A stretch of 64,000 nt of DNA, taken from positions 26,131 through 90,130 of the forward strand of contig JAAEAF010010857.1 of the NCBI GenBank assembly GCA_011037195.1, given 5' to 3'. The DNA comes from Triatoma infestans (lineage: Eukaryota > Arthropoda > Insecta > Hemiptera > Reduviidae). Shown here in pieces: positions 45,109 through 56,371 of the stretch. Below the pieces are notes generated by a model, which was not told the DNA's origin, did not search any database, and saw nothing but the letters and a program-made list of their open reading frames with translations. A program made the translations under genes and the position numbers. Within the stretch, counting starts at the first letter, position 1, and each line of letters begins with the position of its first letter.

Positions 45109-45414
45109 TGTAATAGCAAGAGAGAGAAGACAGGCCCGAGAAAAGACAGACTCTCTCTGGTACTCTCTGACTTAAACAGGCTAGAGTGGGAAAACGTGTG
45201 TATATAAGCCAGTGGGAATCTATCTAGACAGAGCTATCTATCAGATTCAACCATACTTCGCATCGTGTTATATCTCTACTCCCATCTTTTATTCTATCAA
45301 AATCATTATAAAGTCCAGTGCAGTTTGTGTAAACTTATAGCTACATTATAACAGTGTCTTCATATCTCGTTTATTCAATCACACCCAATTTCTCTCCTCA
45401 ACAACTCCATTATA
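45109..45414 (+). repeat. Family D LTR, complete, second of a pair
   Basis: 306 bp, TGTAATAGCAAGAGAGAGAA ... ACTCCATTATA, with TATA-like GTATATAAGCCAGTGGG near 45200. The right flank TTGTT completes the 5-bp target duplication of the composite insertion. Confidence 0.8.
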
Positions 45415-45419
45415 TTGTT

Positions 45420-45715
45420 CAATAGGAGTTTGTTTTATATTATGGTCATTTTTGAGTGGCGTGACAGTAATGGGGAAGAGTAGTTTTTTAGTCATTTTTG
45501 CAGAATTCATTTTGTCCTTGTTCGTGGGTCGTGAGGTTTAATTTGTTGTCCAGAGTTATTCCGAGGTATTTGACGTTGTTAGTCCAAAGGATCAAAGTAT
45601 TAATATTAAAAGAACATTGTTCGAGATTCATTTCGAGAGAATTCTTCAGTAAAATCGCATAGATACTGATTGAAACTTTTAAGTCCAATCCCATGGTGAA
45701 AGGATCATAAAATCT
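45420..45715 (-). pseudogene. Jockey-like LINE reverse transcriptase, part 1
   Basis: Minus-strand frame 45694-45488 includes SFNINTLILWTNNVKYLGIT then LDNKLNLTTHEQ, the KYLGxxLDxxLxxxxH segment that follows the palm in non-LTR reverse transcriptases. Same LINE family as 22969-24135. Confidence 0.75.
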
Positions 45716-46609
45716 TTATTTTTGAGGTAACTTTTCAGTCTGCCTGTCAGTCTATCAACCCGTCTCACTAACTTTCTTTCTATCTTTCATATCCACGTGA
45801 GCATCATAATAGACTAATCAATCACTTTCATGGGGATTTTAAAGTGAAAAAAAAATTCAACTTTGTAAATTTAATAAGTTCGTAATACTTTCCTTTCTTC
45901 AAACCATTTAGAGAGAGAAATTGAATAAATTGTTCATAAAGTTATATAAACTCTTAATTATAAAATATTAATTTGTTTAATGTTTTATATTTAAAATCCT
46001 TTTTAACCATTTACTGATTAAGTAACAGTTACTTGACGAACTGAAAGCGTTACTTCAGTGATTATTACACAAATACAATCACATACATACACACACATAC
46101 ACACACATATACCTATTCTATAAAAAAGATTTATCACAGTTTGGGAATCTAGTTGGCTAATAAATTGTGACTTCTACTACTTACTACTGTTGGCTAGTTC
46201 ACACTGATCGTAGTGTTGTTTTTTTTTTCCATTGATTTTATCAATATAATGATGAATCGGTTATATTGAGAGATAATATTTTGATTTAATGGTCAAGAGT
46301 TAATTTTGTTATTTATTTTTTTTTTTCTATACAAGATAAGATGGGACATTCTTTTCAGTCTACTGAGGTGTTGGAGAATTTTTTTATAATTTTTATTTTT
46401 TTAAATTTAGTAGTTTAATTTCTATGTTTAAAAATATTTTTGAATCTAAAACATTTCCTAACGGTTTGTTATTATCTAAATAATCTATATCAATTATGTG
46501 CTTAACATACTTTTTTTTTTCTACCATCACATACAAGAGGAATTATTGTGATTGTGTCAATGAAAATAAGTTATCTCTGTAAAGATTTGAGGAGCCCTAG
46601 TTTAGATTA
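45716..46609. other. AT-rich spacer
   Basis: CATA/CACA repeat at 46080-46110. No gene. Confidence 0.5.
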
Positions 46610-47575
46610 GTAACGGGAGGGCGAACCTCATTCTACTGCGACTTACAAGACAAGGTCTATTGTGGATCCCCTTAAATTATAGCACAAACCCCAGCTTTGC
46701 CCTCCTAATTAATCCTAGCAAAGCTGAGAGAGGCTCCGTCATGAAGCTTTCAGCTTCGGGATTGCCCGTCCCCAATTGAAGAAACCTAATCCTCGCCAGG
46801 CCGGCGCCCTCACAAAGGCATACCGCACTATCCGCAAGTTGTAGGGGGTGCATGTGTCTATTCAGCCTACAATGCCCTCACAATTAGCCTTATAACCCTT
46901 CGGGTATGGCTCAGTAGATCTCTGGTAAATTTAGGCAAATGTCTCTTGATAAAGAGCTTTGCCTGCCACTGTCCTGGTTCTTCTCCCATCAACGCAGACG
47001 CTGTTCTTCTAGCCAACCTTTGATAGAAGTTTGAATTAGGCTCCTGGACAAGCCGCAGAAGGGTTCGGGGCCTATGAAGGTATCCTGCGAACCCTCCCTC
47101 GCTAAAGCAACCGCCCTTTCATTGCCCAGAAACCCCGCATGTTTCGGCACCCTGGCGAGGGTCAGTTTATTCCGAGTACCCACCTCGGTTAGGGCAAGTA
47201 GGCTATCCCACACCAGTCTTGAGACTATTTGGTGTGAAGAAAGTGCCTTCAGGGCTGCCTGATGTCGGAGTAAATGGCCACTCTTCTACCTGCTATGCCT
47301 TGCCTTATAATCTACCTAGCGCAGATTTGTAACGCCACGACTCAGCCTGAAAGACCGTGGCGTACTTCCCTAGGCTGGCCTTGACCTTAGCTTTAGGCCT
47401 GCCCCCATAGACCCCAGTAGGAGTTTTGGATCCATTTGTATACCAGATCGAGTTACCGAACACGGGGGTCACAGTCCCATCCGCCTCTGCTCGGTATACA
47501 ATTTGGAAGTTCCTTTCGAGATGATACCTAGGAACCATCCTATCAGTTGGCATTCCAAGAAGATGGTCATATATA
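46610..47575 (-). pseudogene. LINE fragment: RNase H and zinc-knuckle end
   Basis: Right to left. IWYTNGSKTPTGVYGGRPK then ASLGKYATVFQAE (about 47480-47320) gives the first two RNase H motifs, and the normal TDGS has become TNGS. Next is VGTRNKLTLARVPKHAGFLG with NERAVALAREGS and FIGPEPFCGLSRSL (47213-46989), the VPxHxGxxGNE box. A decayed C-terminal zinc-knuckle region follows to about 46620. Inactive by frameshifts. Related to 20510-21430 and 28960-29510. Confidence 0.8.
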
Positions 47576-47580
47576 TATAT

Positions 47581-49030
47581 AGGGTGACCAGAGTTATATG
47601 CTCCAACCACTTTTTTTTTAAACGGCGGGAAATTTAGAAAAAATAGAAAACACGTATTTAACCATTTTTAGTCTAGTTTATTTTCAGTGATTGAACCATT
47701 TTTTTATACCCCAATATCCCGAGATACAGCATCCAACTTTTTTTTTTCAAATGGAGCATTATATTTTTTTTGCATATTTTTATAGTAATTAAAAGGGTTA
47801 GGTTTTTCAAAAGTTATGGCAATTTAAAATATGAAAAACAAATTTCAGTTTAATGTCAAAATTACCTTATTTTTTCTTTAAAGAAGCTCTTCAAACTGGG
47901 CACCATCAACGGATAGGCAAGCCAAAGCTCTGGACTCCCACGCTCTGTTTGTAGCAGCACTTAGGTGGCAAAGTCAACATCTAGGCAGGCTAGAGTTATT
48001 CGACGTTCCATATCTTCGACTGAAGCCACGGGATTAAGGTTACTGTACACTTTATTTTTTAGATATCCCCACAAAAAATGCACAATTTTATGGACTGATG
48101 AATCAAAGTTTACCAACAATGGCCTTCTTAATCGTTGGAACTTTAGAATATGGGCAGAAGAAAATCCACAAGTTACCTTCGCCACACGCCATTAGGTTGT
48201 TTTTTCTACAAATGTTTGGTGTGGAGTTTGAGGAAACCAACTAATCGGCCCATACTTCTACAGAGGGAACTTAACTGGTGAAAGGTATCTAACTTTTTTA
48301 AGAGACATTTTGCCAGTTTTGCTTGAAGATGTTCCTCTAAAACGTCGGTTAGATATGTATTTTCAACAAGATGGTTGCCCGGCACATAATGCGAGAGTTG
48401 TTCGACGTTACCTGGACAGAAATTTCCACGAAAAGTGGTTAGGAACTCATGGTCCGATCCAATGGCCACCTCGACCTCCGGACTTAACCCCAATGGACTA
48501 TTTTTTGTGGGGATATCTACAAAATAAAGTGTACAGTAACCTTAATCCCGTGGCTTCAGTCGAAGATATGGAACGTAGAATAACTCTAGCCTGCCTAGAT
48601 GTTGACTTTGCCACCTAAGTGCTGCTACAAACAGAGCGTGGGAGTCCAGAGCTTTGGCTTGCCTATCCGTTGATGGTGCCCAGTTTGAAGAGCTTCTTTA
48701 AAGAAAAAATAAGGTAATTTTGACATTAAACTGAAATTTGTTTTTCATATTTTAAATTACCATAACTTGAAAAACCTAACCGATTTTAAATTTTTTATTT
48801 TATTTTTTTAGAGGTTCAATTACTATAAAAATATGCAAAAAAAAATAATATAATGTTCCATTTGAAAAAAAAAAGTTGGATGCTGTATCTCGGGATATTG
48901 GGTATAAAAAAATGGATCAATCACTGAAAATAAACTAGACTAAAAATGATTAAATACGTGTTTTCTATTTTTTCGAAATTTCCCGCCGTTGAAAAAAAAA
49001 GTGTGTGGAGCATATAACTCTGGTCACCCT
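47581..49030 (+). mobile_element. Foldback Tc1/mariner-type element with 500-bp inverted arms
   Basis: Ends AGGGTGACCAGAGTTATATG and, inverted, CATATAACTCTGGTCACCCT, inside TA-rich sequence as expected for TA-targeting Tc1/mariner elements. Arm 47581-48078 is the reverse complement of 48501-49030; one gap of roughly 40 bp accounts for most of the length difference. Between the arms lies the transposase middle region. The element seems to have lost its original 5' end and gained an inverted copy of its 3' end, including the last 40 or so codons of the transposase. Transcripts would fold into long double-stranded RNA. Confidence 0.8.
48079..48618 (+). pseudogene. Tc1/mariner-type transposase, C-terminal two thirds, broken
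   Basis: Encodes ILWTDESKFTNNG (first catalytic Asp), a stop near 48193 and another near 48229, then MYFQQDGCPAHNARVVRRYL (second Asp) and PPDLTPMDYFLWGYLQNKVY (third Asp), ending LACLDVDFAT at 48618. From the Asp of QQDG to that of PMDY there are 41 intervening residues, more than the 34 of classical mariners. The N-terminal DNA-binding domain is absent. Same type as many insect TPMDYFLWG transposase genes. Confidence 0.8.
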
Positions 49031-49882
49031 GTATATATATATGCGTTATAATTTGTCCATAAAATAAGAACTGTTCTAAAACCAACATCAGCCTACCATA
49101 TTATGAACAAATATTATTTGAACTACTCACTGACAAAATGAAATTCCAATTACCTTAATAAAAAAATTAAAAAAAAAAATCAATGAAATCAAACCGGATA
49201 CGATCGATTTATTTCATTGTGTTTATTATTATTATTATTATTACATTATTAATAAAATTATCAATTATCGTATTCATTAGTACAAACATAAGGATTTTTT
49301 TTTGTTTTTTTTTAGTTTTTAATTTATTTATATGATTTGCCATTAATTTATTGATTATTGATGAAATAGTAGTTTTATTGGAATTCCATCTGTTTATTGG
49401 AATTGATTATAACTGGAACATGATTGGATTTAGTGGCAATATTACTAAGAGAATCATAATATTAATAAAATAAAACCATTATTATTAGTATTTATTGACA
49501 GATTTATAATTTTTCATTTTTTTTTTTTTTTTTTAATATATTCTTTTTTATTATATAATTAATTTTTAATAGTTTAAATCTTTTATGGCTAGTTTATGAT
49601 GCATAATTTATACAATTTTTGTTTTAGTCTGTTAAGTTGTTTCGCATCAGTGTGCTATTACAATAAAATATTATGAGAGAATTTTAATTTATTATTGATT
49701 GGTTTTCTTGAAGAGTTTGTCAAAAAAAAAAAAATATGGTAATTTCTAATGTTGGCAAAATCATATATTGTACCGAAAAATCAACCTAGCCCTATGAAAA
49801 AAGTTTCAAAATAAAACTGTTATTTATGTGAAAATCGTGAAAAGCCAGAAGAAAACAAAAAAAAAAAAAAAAAAAAAAATTC
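49031..49882. other. AT-rich spacer
   Basis: ATT repeat near 49228-49243, poly-A at 49857-49878. No gene. Confidence 0.5.
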
Positions 49883-49886
49883 CAGT

Positions 49887-50225
49887 TGTAACAGCACCCA
49901 TCCACAGCAAAGAGAATGCAACCACAGCAGAGAGAAGAGAGGCCCTCTCTGGTTAACAGAGACTACTCTCTGACTTAGGCAGGCTAGAGTGGGAGAACCT
50001 GTGTATATAAGCCAGTGGGTATCTATCTAAAGGATCTATTCTATACAACCATACAACTGTACATCAGTCATCGCATCGTGTCATATCCCTATTCTCACCA
50101 TTCATTCTACCATTTTCATTATAAAGTCCAGTGCAGTTAGTGTAAACTTAACTACATTATATTAATGTCAGCATATTTCGTTCATTTAATCAAACCTAAT
50201 TTCTCTCCTCAACAACCCTATTATA
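49887..50225 (+). repeat. Family D solo LTR with 4-bp target duplication
   Basis: 339 bp, TGTAACAGCACCCATCC ... CAACCCTATTATA, flanked by CAGT at 49883-49886 and 50226-50229. TATA-like GTATATAAGCCAGTGGG near 50003. It carries an extra block of about 25 bp near its start relative to 23101-23410. Confidence 0.75.
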
Positions 50226-50460
50226 CAGTTGATGAATTTTTGGCCGAAACTTTCATGTCAAATACGGTGGTAATACCTAAACAGAATACTAAATATTTAG
50301 CTATCTGGATTTTTCGTTTTTTTTTTTTTTAATATTTGGTTCATTACACACGTAAATATTAAGACCATCCGTTAAAACTCTTCTTCCTTTTTTTATCGCT
50401 ACCCATAGAACTACAAAACATGTACTTCCGACAAAAATTCATTTTCGAAAACTTGAAACA
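50226..50460 (-). mobile_element. HL-related fragment, divergent subfamily
   Basis: GATGAATTTTTGGCCGAAAC, TTTCATGTCAAATACGGTGG and AATACCTAAACAGAATACTA match the variant seen at 19809-19990. Confidence 0.5.
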
Positions 50461-50664
50461 ATTGCAATACTTTGTGTCTCAAAGATTTACTCATTCACTA
50501 AGTTTCAAAGATATATTATTTCGACATATAGAAGAAAGAAAAAAAAATAATATGGCTAATATCATTAAAATTATAATCAATAATTTATTATACATAATGT
50601 TATTGATTATTGGAGCAAGAAACAATTATAATTTATCAATAAAACATTAAAAAAAAAAAAAAAA

Positions 50665-51644
50665 TCTGGTGTGAAACACTCACACAACTTTTTCTTACTC
50701 CAGTTCTCAAAATTTTAATTGACAAATTTTATAGTTGTGTATCAAATTAACGAAATTCGTCGAAAACTGAAAAAAAACTGTTCAGTAAAAGCGCACTTCC
50801 GGTTTACTAATTTTCTTAAAACTTGGAATTTTGGCCATCTATTTATTTCTAATTAATTGTTTGGATGATAGAATTGTATAATCAACTATGATACCACTTT
50901 GGAAGAAGCTGTAATCCCACCCCTCCCATAAAGGTGCCCTTAAATGAATTTTCCCAAAGAAATGTTTAAAATAAAAGATTTAGATCATTGCATGTTTAGT
51001 TTATATACGTCGTTTCAAGAAAATCGTCGGAGCCATTTTTGAGAAAATTACGAAAAAGTAAAAAAAATCATTTAGTAAAGTGTTCAAACAAATGCACTTC
51101 CGGTTATCCGATTTTTTCAAACCCGGAATTTCAACAACATATTTAATTCTAATTAACATTATTTAGATGACAGAATAGTCTAATAAACTGAAATTGCAGT
51201 TAAGAAGAAAACCTAACCCCACCTCTCTACCACAAGTGCCCTTAAATGAATTTTCCCGGAGAAAAGTTACAAATCAAAGTTGTAGCTCTTTATATGTGTA
51301 GTTGATATATCAAGTTTGAAGAAAATCGTTTTAGCCATTTTTGAGAAAAATGCAAAAATGTAAAAAAAAAAAAAACAGCTAGTAAAGTGGTACTTCCGAT
51401 TAAGAAATTTTGACAGACGAGCTACCGTCAGATGCCATGGTGATACCTAAACTTAATATCAAGTTTCAACTTTCTACGGTTTTCGTTTTTGAACTATGCT
51501 GTTCACATACATACACACAGACCATTTGCTAAAAACCACTTTTTTGGACTCAGGGTGCCTTAAAAAGGATATTTTCGGTGAAAACTCGATATCGAAAATT
51601 TGACACGATTACAATACTTCCTCTTACTAGGAGTAAGAGAAAGT
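50665..51644 (-). mobile_element. HL Helentron-like element, full length
   Basis: 980 bp with both tips, two internal units and a short CATACATACACACAG microsatellite near 51506. It is followed after only 5 bp by a partial copy in the same orientation. Confidence 0.8.
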
Positions 51645-51649
51645 AAAAA

Positions 51650-52089
51650 AACATAACCCCCACTTCTCCCCTAAAAGTGCCCTTAAATGAATTTTTCCAG
51701 AGAAATGTTTTAAATAAAAGTTGTAGATCATTGTATGTTTAGTTTATATAAGAAGTTTCAAGAAAATCGTCTGAACCATTTTTGAGAAAATCGCAAAAAA
51801 GTAAAATAAAAAAAATAACTAATAAAGTGGTACTTCCGGTAGAGGAATTTTGACAGATAATATACTGTCAGATGCCATGGTGATACCTAAACAGAATATC
51901 AAGTTTCAACTTTCTGTAGGTTTTCGTTTCTGAACTATTCTGTTCACATACATTCACACACACAGACCATTTGCTAAAAAGCAGTTTTTTGGACTCAGGG
52001 GAGCTCAAAACGGATATTTCCGGTGAAAATTCGATATTAAAAATTTGACACGATTACAATACTTCCTCTTACTAGGAGTAAGAAAAAGT
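51650..52089 (-). mobile_element. HL element, half copy in tandem
   Basis: Begins in the middle of the internal unit (ACATAACCCCCACTTCTCCC) and runs to a complete tip hairpin (GGAGTAAGAAAAAGT). In element orientation it is the 5' half, placed head to tail with the full copy. Either an insertion of one copy into another followed by loss, or a partial duplication. Confidence 0.75.
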
Positions 52090-52299
52090 AAAAAAAAAAA
52101 AAATTTTGTGAATTAATAAACAGTTGCACTAGGTTATTAAGATGATAATGTTATAAAATAAACGCAAAATATATTTATTTTTTCGGTGCATCGACCTATT
52201 ATAGTCACTAAAGCCACTAGTCATCGATAAACTTTCTTGTTCTATGGCCACTCTAACTGGGATGGCATATTGGTAACCTGTGTGGCTTCCACACTCAAA
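52090..52299. other. Spacer
   Basis: No recognised gene; the 74-codon minus frame at 52129-52353 has no motif. Confidence 0.4.
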
Positions 52300-52455
52300 A
52301 CTGTTCAGTAAGGCAGGGTGAAGCCATAGGTGTTCGAGGATCTCTACCCACACATCCTCTCTTATATCATCGATCTAGTCGACGAAGGGGAGTGTGGATT
52401 TATTGTTTGGGCTTTCTCTTATTTAAATTACCAACTGGGGTAGATTATTGATTTC
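52300..52455 (+). repeat. Imperfect direct repeat, left copy
   Basis: GTGAAGCCATAGGTGTTCGA, CCACACATCCTCTCTTATAT and ACCAACTGGGGTAGATT correspond in order to 53345-53485. The two copies sandwich a LINE remnant. Too long for a target duplication. Confidence 0.5.
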
Positions 52456-53330
52456 AAAATTTATTTATTTTTTTGCTTCTGTGTTACAATCAATAGCAAG
52501 AAGTGGGGGGCCATACAATTAAACAGTAATTACAATAAAAATATAAACTATAAAATAAACAAAAAAATAAAGATAAAAAATAGAAATAATATAAAATTAA
52601 AAACAAATATAAAATACATTGTACAAGATGAATGGAAAACACATCTTTTACCTTTTACATGAATGTATACATCTATATGTATGTGTGTGCATATAAAAAA
52701 AAAGAGAAATTCAAAAAAACTATAATGGTGTCAAGAAATTAGTTAAAATCTTTACAAATTATGCAGTGAAAAAATAATGTACAAAATTTATTGAGAGGAG
52801 AGGAACGTTCTTAATGAGACAGCTTTAATAAAGAATAAATATATAACATTTATCTTATGAATATCGAGATTTGATAAAAGACACTCGAAATTATCACGGC
52901 TGCTTTTATTACTTAATATACATATTTATTTAAATAAGATTTTCTGTAAGTTAGGAAAGTAGGACAGTCAAGAAAAAAGTGAATTAAGTTATCACGTCTC
53001 GATAAATCACAACATGTGCAATGTAAATCTTGTCTAAATTGGATTTTGTCTCTTTTAATAATAATTCTTGCCAGTTTTATCACATGAAAGTCTTTGTGAC
53101 ATTAATTTAATTTTAACAAAATGTAGTCAATCTTCACTTATCCCCAAGATTACTAATATTTTGGAAAAAGATGAATTATATCTAGCTCAATATGTTTATA
53201 CATACAATGATTTTTTCACAGTTTCAACTAAGCTATTAATGTTATTTGATACAATTTCAGAATTTAGGCTATCGCAAATGTATTTAACGCCTTTCTGAGC
53301 AAAGCTTCTCTTTCAATTCAAGTGCCCAAT
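52456..53330 (-). pseudogene. LINE 3' fragment with zinc knuckle
   Basis: On the minus strand around 53070-52910: KRDKIQFRQDLHCTCCDLSR followed by RDNLIHFFLDCPTFLTYRKS. This is a CxxC...H...C zinc knuckle plus the FxCPxF-YRxxY segment of LINE ORF2 C-termini. The minus-strand 3' end runs into an AAAAAAATAAATAAAT tail near 52470. A different family from the LINEs at 10536 and 46610. Multiple stops. Confidence 0.65.
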
Positions 53331-53344
53331 TAAACGGTACATTC

Positions 53345-53485
53345 TTGAGGTCACAAGTGTGTGAAGCCACAGGTGTTCTACGATCTACTCACACATCCCC
53401 CCACTTATATTACAGATATAGACTGACAGATTTGTTGTTTGTGCCATCCCTTATTTTATTAACAACTGGGATAGATTCTAACGTC
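53345..53485 (+). repeat. Imperfect direct repeat, right copy
   Basis: GTGAAGCCACAGGTGTTCTA, ACTCACACATCCCCCCACTT and AACAACTGGGATAGATTCTA match 52300-52455 in order. Confidence 0.5.
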
Positions 53486-54454
53486 AGAACAATATATTGT
53501 TTTGTTTTTGATTATTCAACAAATGAATAATGATTTTTCTCATTGAATAACGACTTTTCATACCATAAATGAAAAACAATATTTACTTAAAGAATTCACT
53601 AAAACAAAATAAATATATGGTTCAATTTGATTTAAGAAAATTGGTTTCGAATTCTTTCTCAGTTTAAAAAGAATATTTGATCACATATTTGGAATCCTTG
53701 AAAAAATTAAGTAGGTTATTATCAGTTGGATTTTTTTTTTTTTTTTTTTTGTCTATTTGGCATACTTTCCAAGGCAAGTAGGTGGCACAAGTTAAAATTG
53801 TCAGCATCTGTACAGGTTGGCCTGTTCTGTATAATTTTGTACATTTTTTTAATTATGTCTGTATTTTTTTTTTTTTTTTTAAGAGATTTCATTGGAAGAT
53901 TAAGATCATTTTTCTACTTTTATCTGTCCAAAGCATTGATGCTTTGACTTGGTAAAAAAAAAAATAAATAAATAAAAAAATGACTAATTCAACAAATCTG
54001 TTTTGAATAATGATGGAAATTAACTAAATTTAATTAATAAAAAAATTAATATACTTACAAGTTTAACTTCAGATATTAAAAAAAAAAACATTGCACAAAC
54101 CTGAAATCAATAAAAATAATGTCAGTTCATTGATACAAATAAAATATAAAAATACATATACATAAAAAGTATACATAATTAATTAAAAAAAAAATTCTAA
54201 TTTATTTCTTAATTAATTAATCGATATGATAATCCAATTAGGGAGAAGTATTATTTCCAAAGATGATTCTAAACTTTCAACCGCAGATGAGATTCTTCTA
54301 ACTTCCCACTTATCAGATGAGATTGTTTAACTACGGTCCCAGAAAAGATCATTGTTGTCATTTCGACACTAGGAAGTTTTCCTCAATTTTTTCCATGTTT
54401 AACATTAACATTTTAAAATTTTATTATATTTAATATTGTTTTCTTATTTATATA
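53486..54454. other. AT-rich spacer
   Basis: Poly-T at 53731-53750 and 53866-53880 accounts for the odd 73-codon frame. No gene. Confidence 0.5.
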
Positions 54455-55375
54455 TACGAGGTGTGTAAATTAAGTAATAAGACTGATTTTCTAGTGTTCG
54501 ATCTGGCAACACTGGAGACGCGGCGCATGCGTGGTAGGGCAAGTAAACATCTGATACACGTCCAGTGCAAATTTGAAAATGCTAGAGTTGTTGCACTGTC
54601 CGTAGTGACTTTTTTTGTGAGCAAGGTTTTTTTTCAGTGCGTTTTAAAAATGAGTGACATCAATTACGAGCAACGTTGTGCTATCAGGTTTTGCTTCAGA
54701 CTTGGGCACAGTGCAACGGAAACGTTTGAAAAACTGTTCCAGGCCTATGGAGACAATGTTTTGTCGAGAGCACAGGTTTTTAGGTGGTTTAAGTCGTTTG
54801 CAGAAGGAAGGGAATCAATTGAAGACGAGCCTCGCAGCGGAAGGCCTTCATCTTCAAGAACCGACGAAAATGTTGGCAGAATCCGCGATCTCGTGCGTTC
54901 AGATCGTCGTTTGACAGTCCGAATGATCGGCGAAGAGTTGAATTTGACTCACACAACCGTTCATCAAATTTTGACTAATGAATTGGGGATGAGAAAAATT
55001 TGTGCAAAAATGGTTCCGAAAAATAGTAGTAGAAAAATAGTATTTGGCCAGTAATAACATTCCTGTGGCTCCTCAGCCTCCTTATTCACCCGACTTGAGT
55101 CCATGTGACTTTTTTTTTGTTCCCCAAATTGAAAAATCACCTCAAGGGACGTCATTTTGGAACATTGGAGAATATTCAAACAGCCGTAACCGACCAACTG
55201 AAGTCTATTCTAGTATCCGAGTTCCAGCACTGCTATGACGAATGGAAGAATCGTCTTCAGCGTTGTGTGGCTTCCCAAGGTAGTTACTTTGAAGGGGACA
55301 ATGTTGAATTGTAATTTTATTTGAATAAAAAAAAGATAAAAAATCAGTCTCATTACTTAATTTACACACCTCGTA
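54455..55375 (+). mobile_element. Internally deleted mariner element
   Basis: 921 bp. Terminal inverted repeats start TACGAGGTGTGTAAATTAAG at 54455 and, on the other strand, at 55375; over about 36 bp they differ at one position (TAATAAGAC versus TAATGAGAC). Flanked by TA on both sides, the normal mariner target duplication. A full mariner is about 1.3 kb, so roughly 400 bp have been lost from the middle of the transposase gene. It could still be mobilised in trans if its ends are intact. Confidence 0.9.
54650..55317 (+). pseudogene. Mariner transposase remnant
   Basis: Start ATG at 54650 chosen because MSDINYEQRCAIRFCFRLG is the usual mariner N-terminus; the longer open frame upstream runs through the terminal repeat. 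Residues 1-125 hold the two helix-turn-helix units, including VLSRAQVFRWFKSFAEGRES, EDEPRSGRPSSS and LNLTHTTVHQIL. After KMVPKNSSRK the sequence jumps to the C-terminal part (NIPVAPQPPYSPDLSPCDFF), so the first two catalytic Asp are deleted and only the third (SPCD) remains. A frameshift in a T-run near 55110 precedes KLKNHLKGRHFGTLENIQTA and the normal end at FEGDNVEL. Confidence 0.9.
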
Positions 55376-56367
55376 TATATATTATATATATATATTTGTG
55401 CATTTATGAAAAGACCGTTGATGAAGCAGGGTTGAACTAGAATTTAGAAGGAGAAAGAAATTTATAGTTAATTATAACAAAATGTAAAACAGTTAAAATA
55501 CAATTTGGATATAAAATGTAGCCAGAAGCTTTTAGTTAGTTATAAATATTGCATCCCATTTTGTTATGGAATGTTTTGTATCTACCCTTCGGCTTTTTAA
55601 GAATATAATTCTTTATGTTATGTAGAGCAATAATTCTGAATGTTCTGAAGAGGATGGTTTTGTTGTACGTAATGGGAAGGAGGCGAGCAGAATGAAGCGG
55701 GCAACCTCTTTATCTTTACTACAATTCCCAGAGTGTTCCCTCCACTTGGGCTTTTTGGTCCATAAAATAAATTCCTTCTTCAAAAGGAGCGCAAATAGAA
55801 TTTTTTTAAAAACATTCCAATGTCTATAATAATTTTGGTCGTATATATTTTTTTTTTTTTTTTTTTTTTTTTTGTTAATATTGCTCACCGATTGTTTGCA
55901 TGTGTGCCTGAGTATAAAAGATGATGTATTAACATTTTTATACAACTAAAAAAAAAAAAAAAATAATACTCATTAAAATATACGGTACATTGTAGGATGA
56001 AAAACTATCGTATAAATCTGGCCAGGCAATTAATAATTTTTTAAAGACTTCTTGCTTTCGAGGCTAGAGTTTCTAGATTAGATTTCTGGAAAGGAATTCC
56101 ATCAAGAAACTTAACTGGAAATCTACAGCAATGATAGCTATGTTTTATTTGGAAAAGTTCGATGTAAAGCAATAAAAAAAAAAAGCGACCACATATAATA
56201 GATTAGAAGTGGGCCTCCCCCCCTCAGGATCACTGCGACCCTGAGAGAACTACAGTGGCACTTCGTTTAGCAAGCACTAGCATTAACAAGGAGTATTAAT
56301 GCATCCTAAATATATAATAAGACGTTTCAGTTTTCCCGTTCCTCAAGAACGCAGCCATTCCTCGTAA
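55376..56367. other. AT-rich spacer
   Basis: TA repeat after the mariner, poly-T at 55850-55873. No gene recognised. Confidence 0.5.
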
Positions 56368-56371
56368 TAGT

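Noticed and set aside
54461..54649. N-terminal extension of the mariner transposase frame (63 codons)
   Set aside because: It reads through the terminal inverted repeat and untranslated leader. The family start is at 54650.
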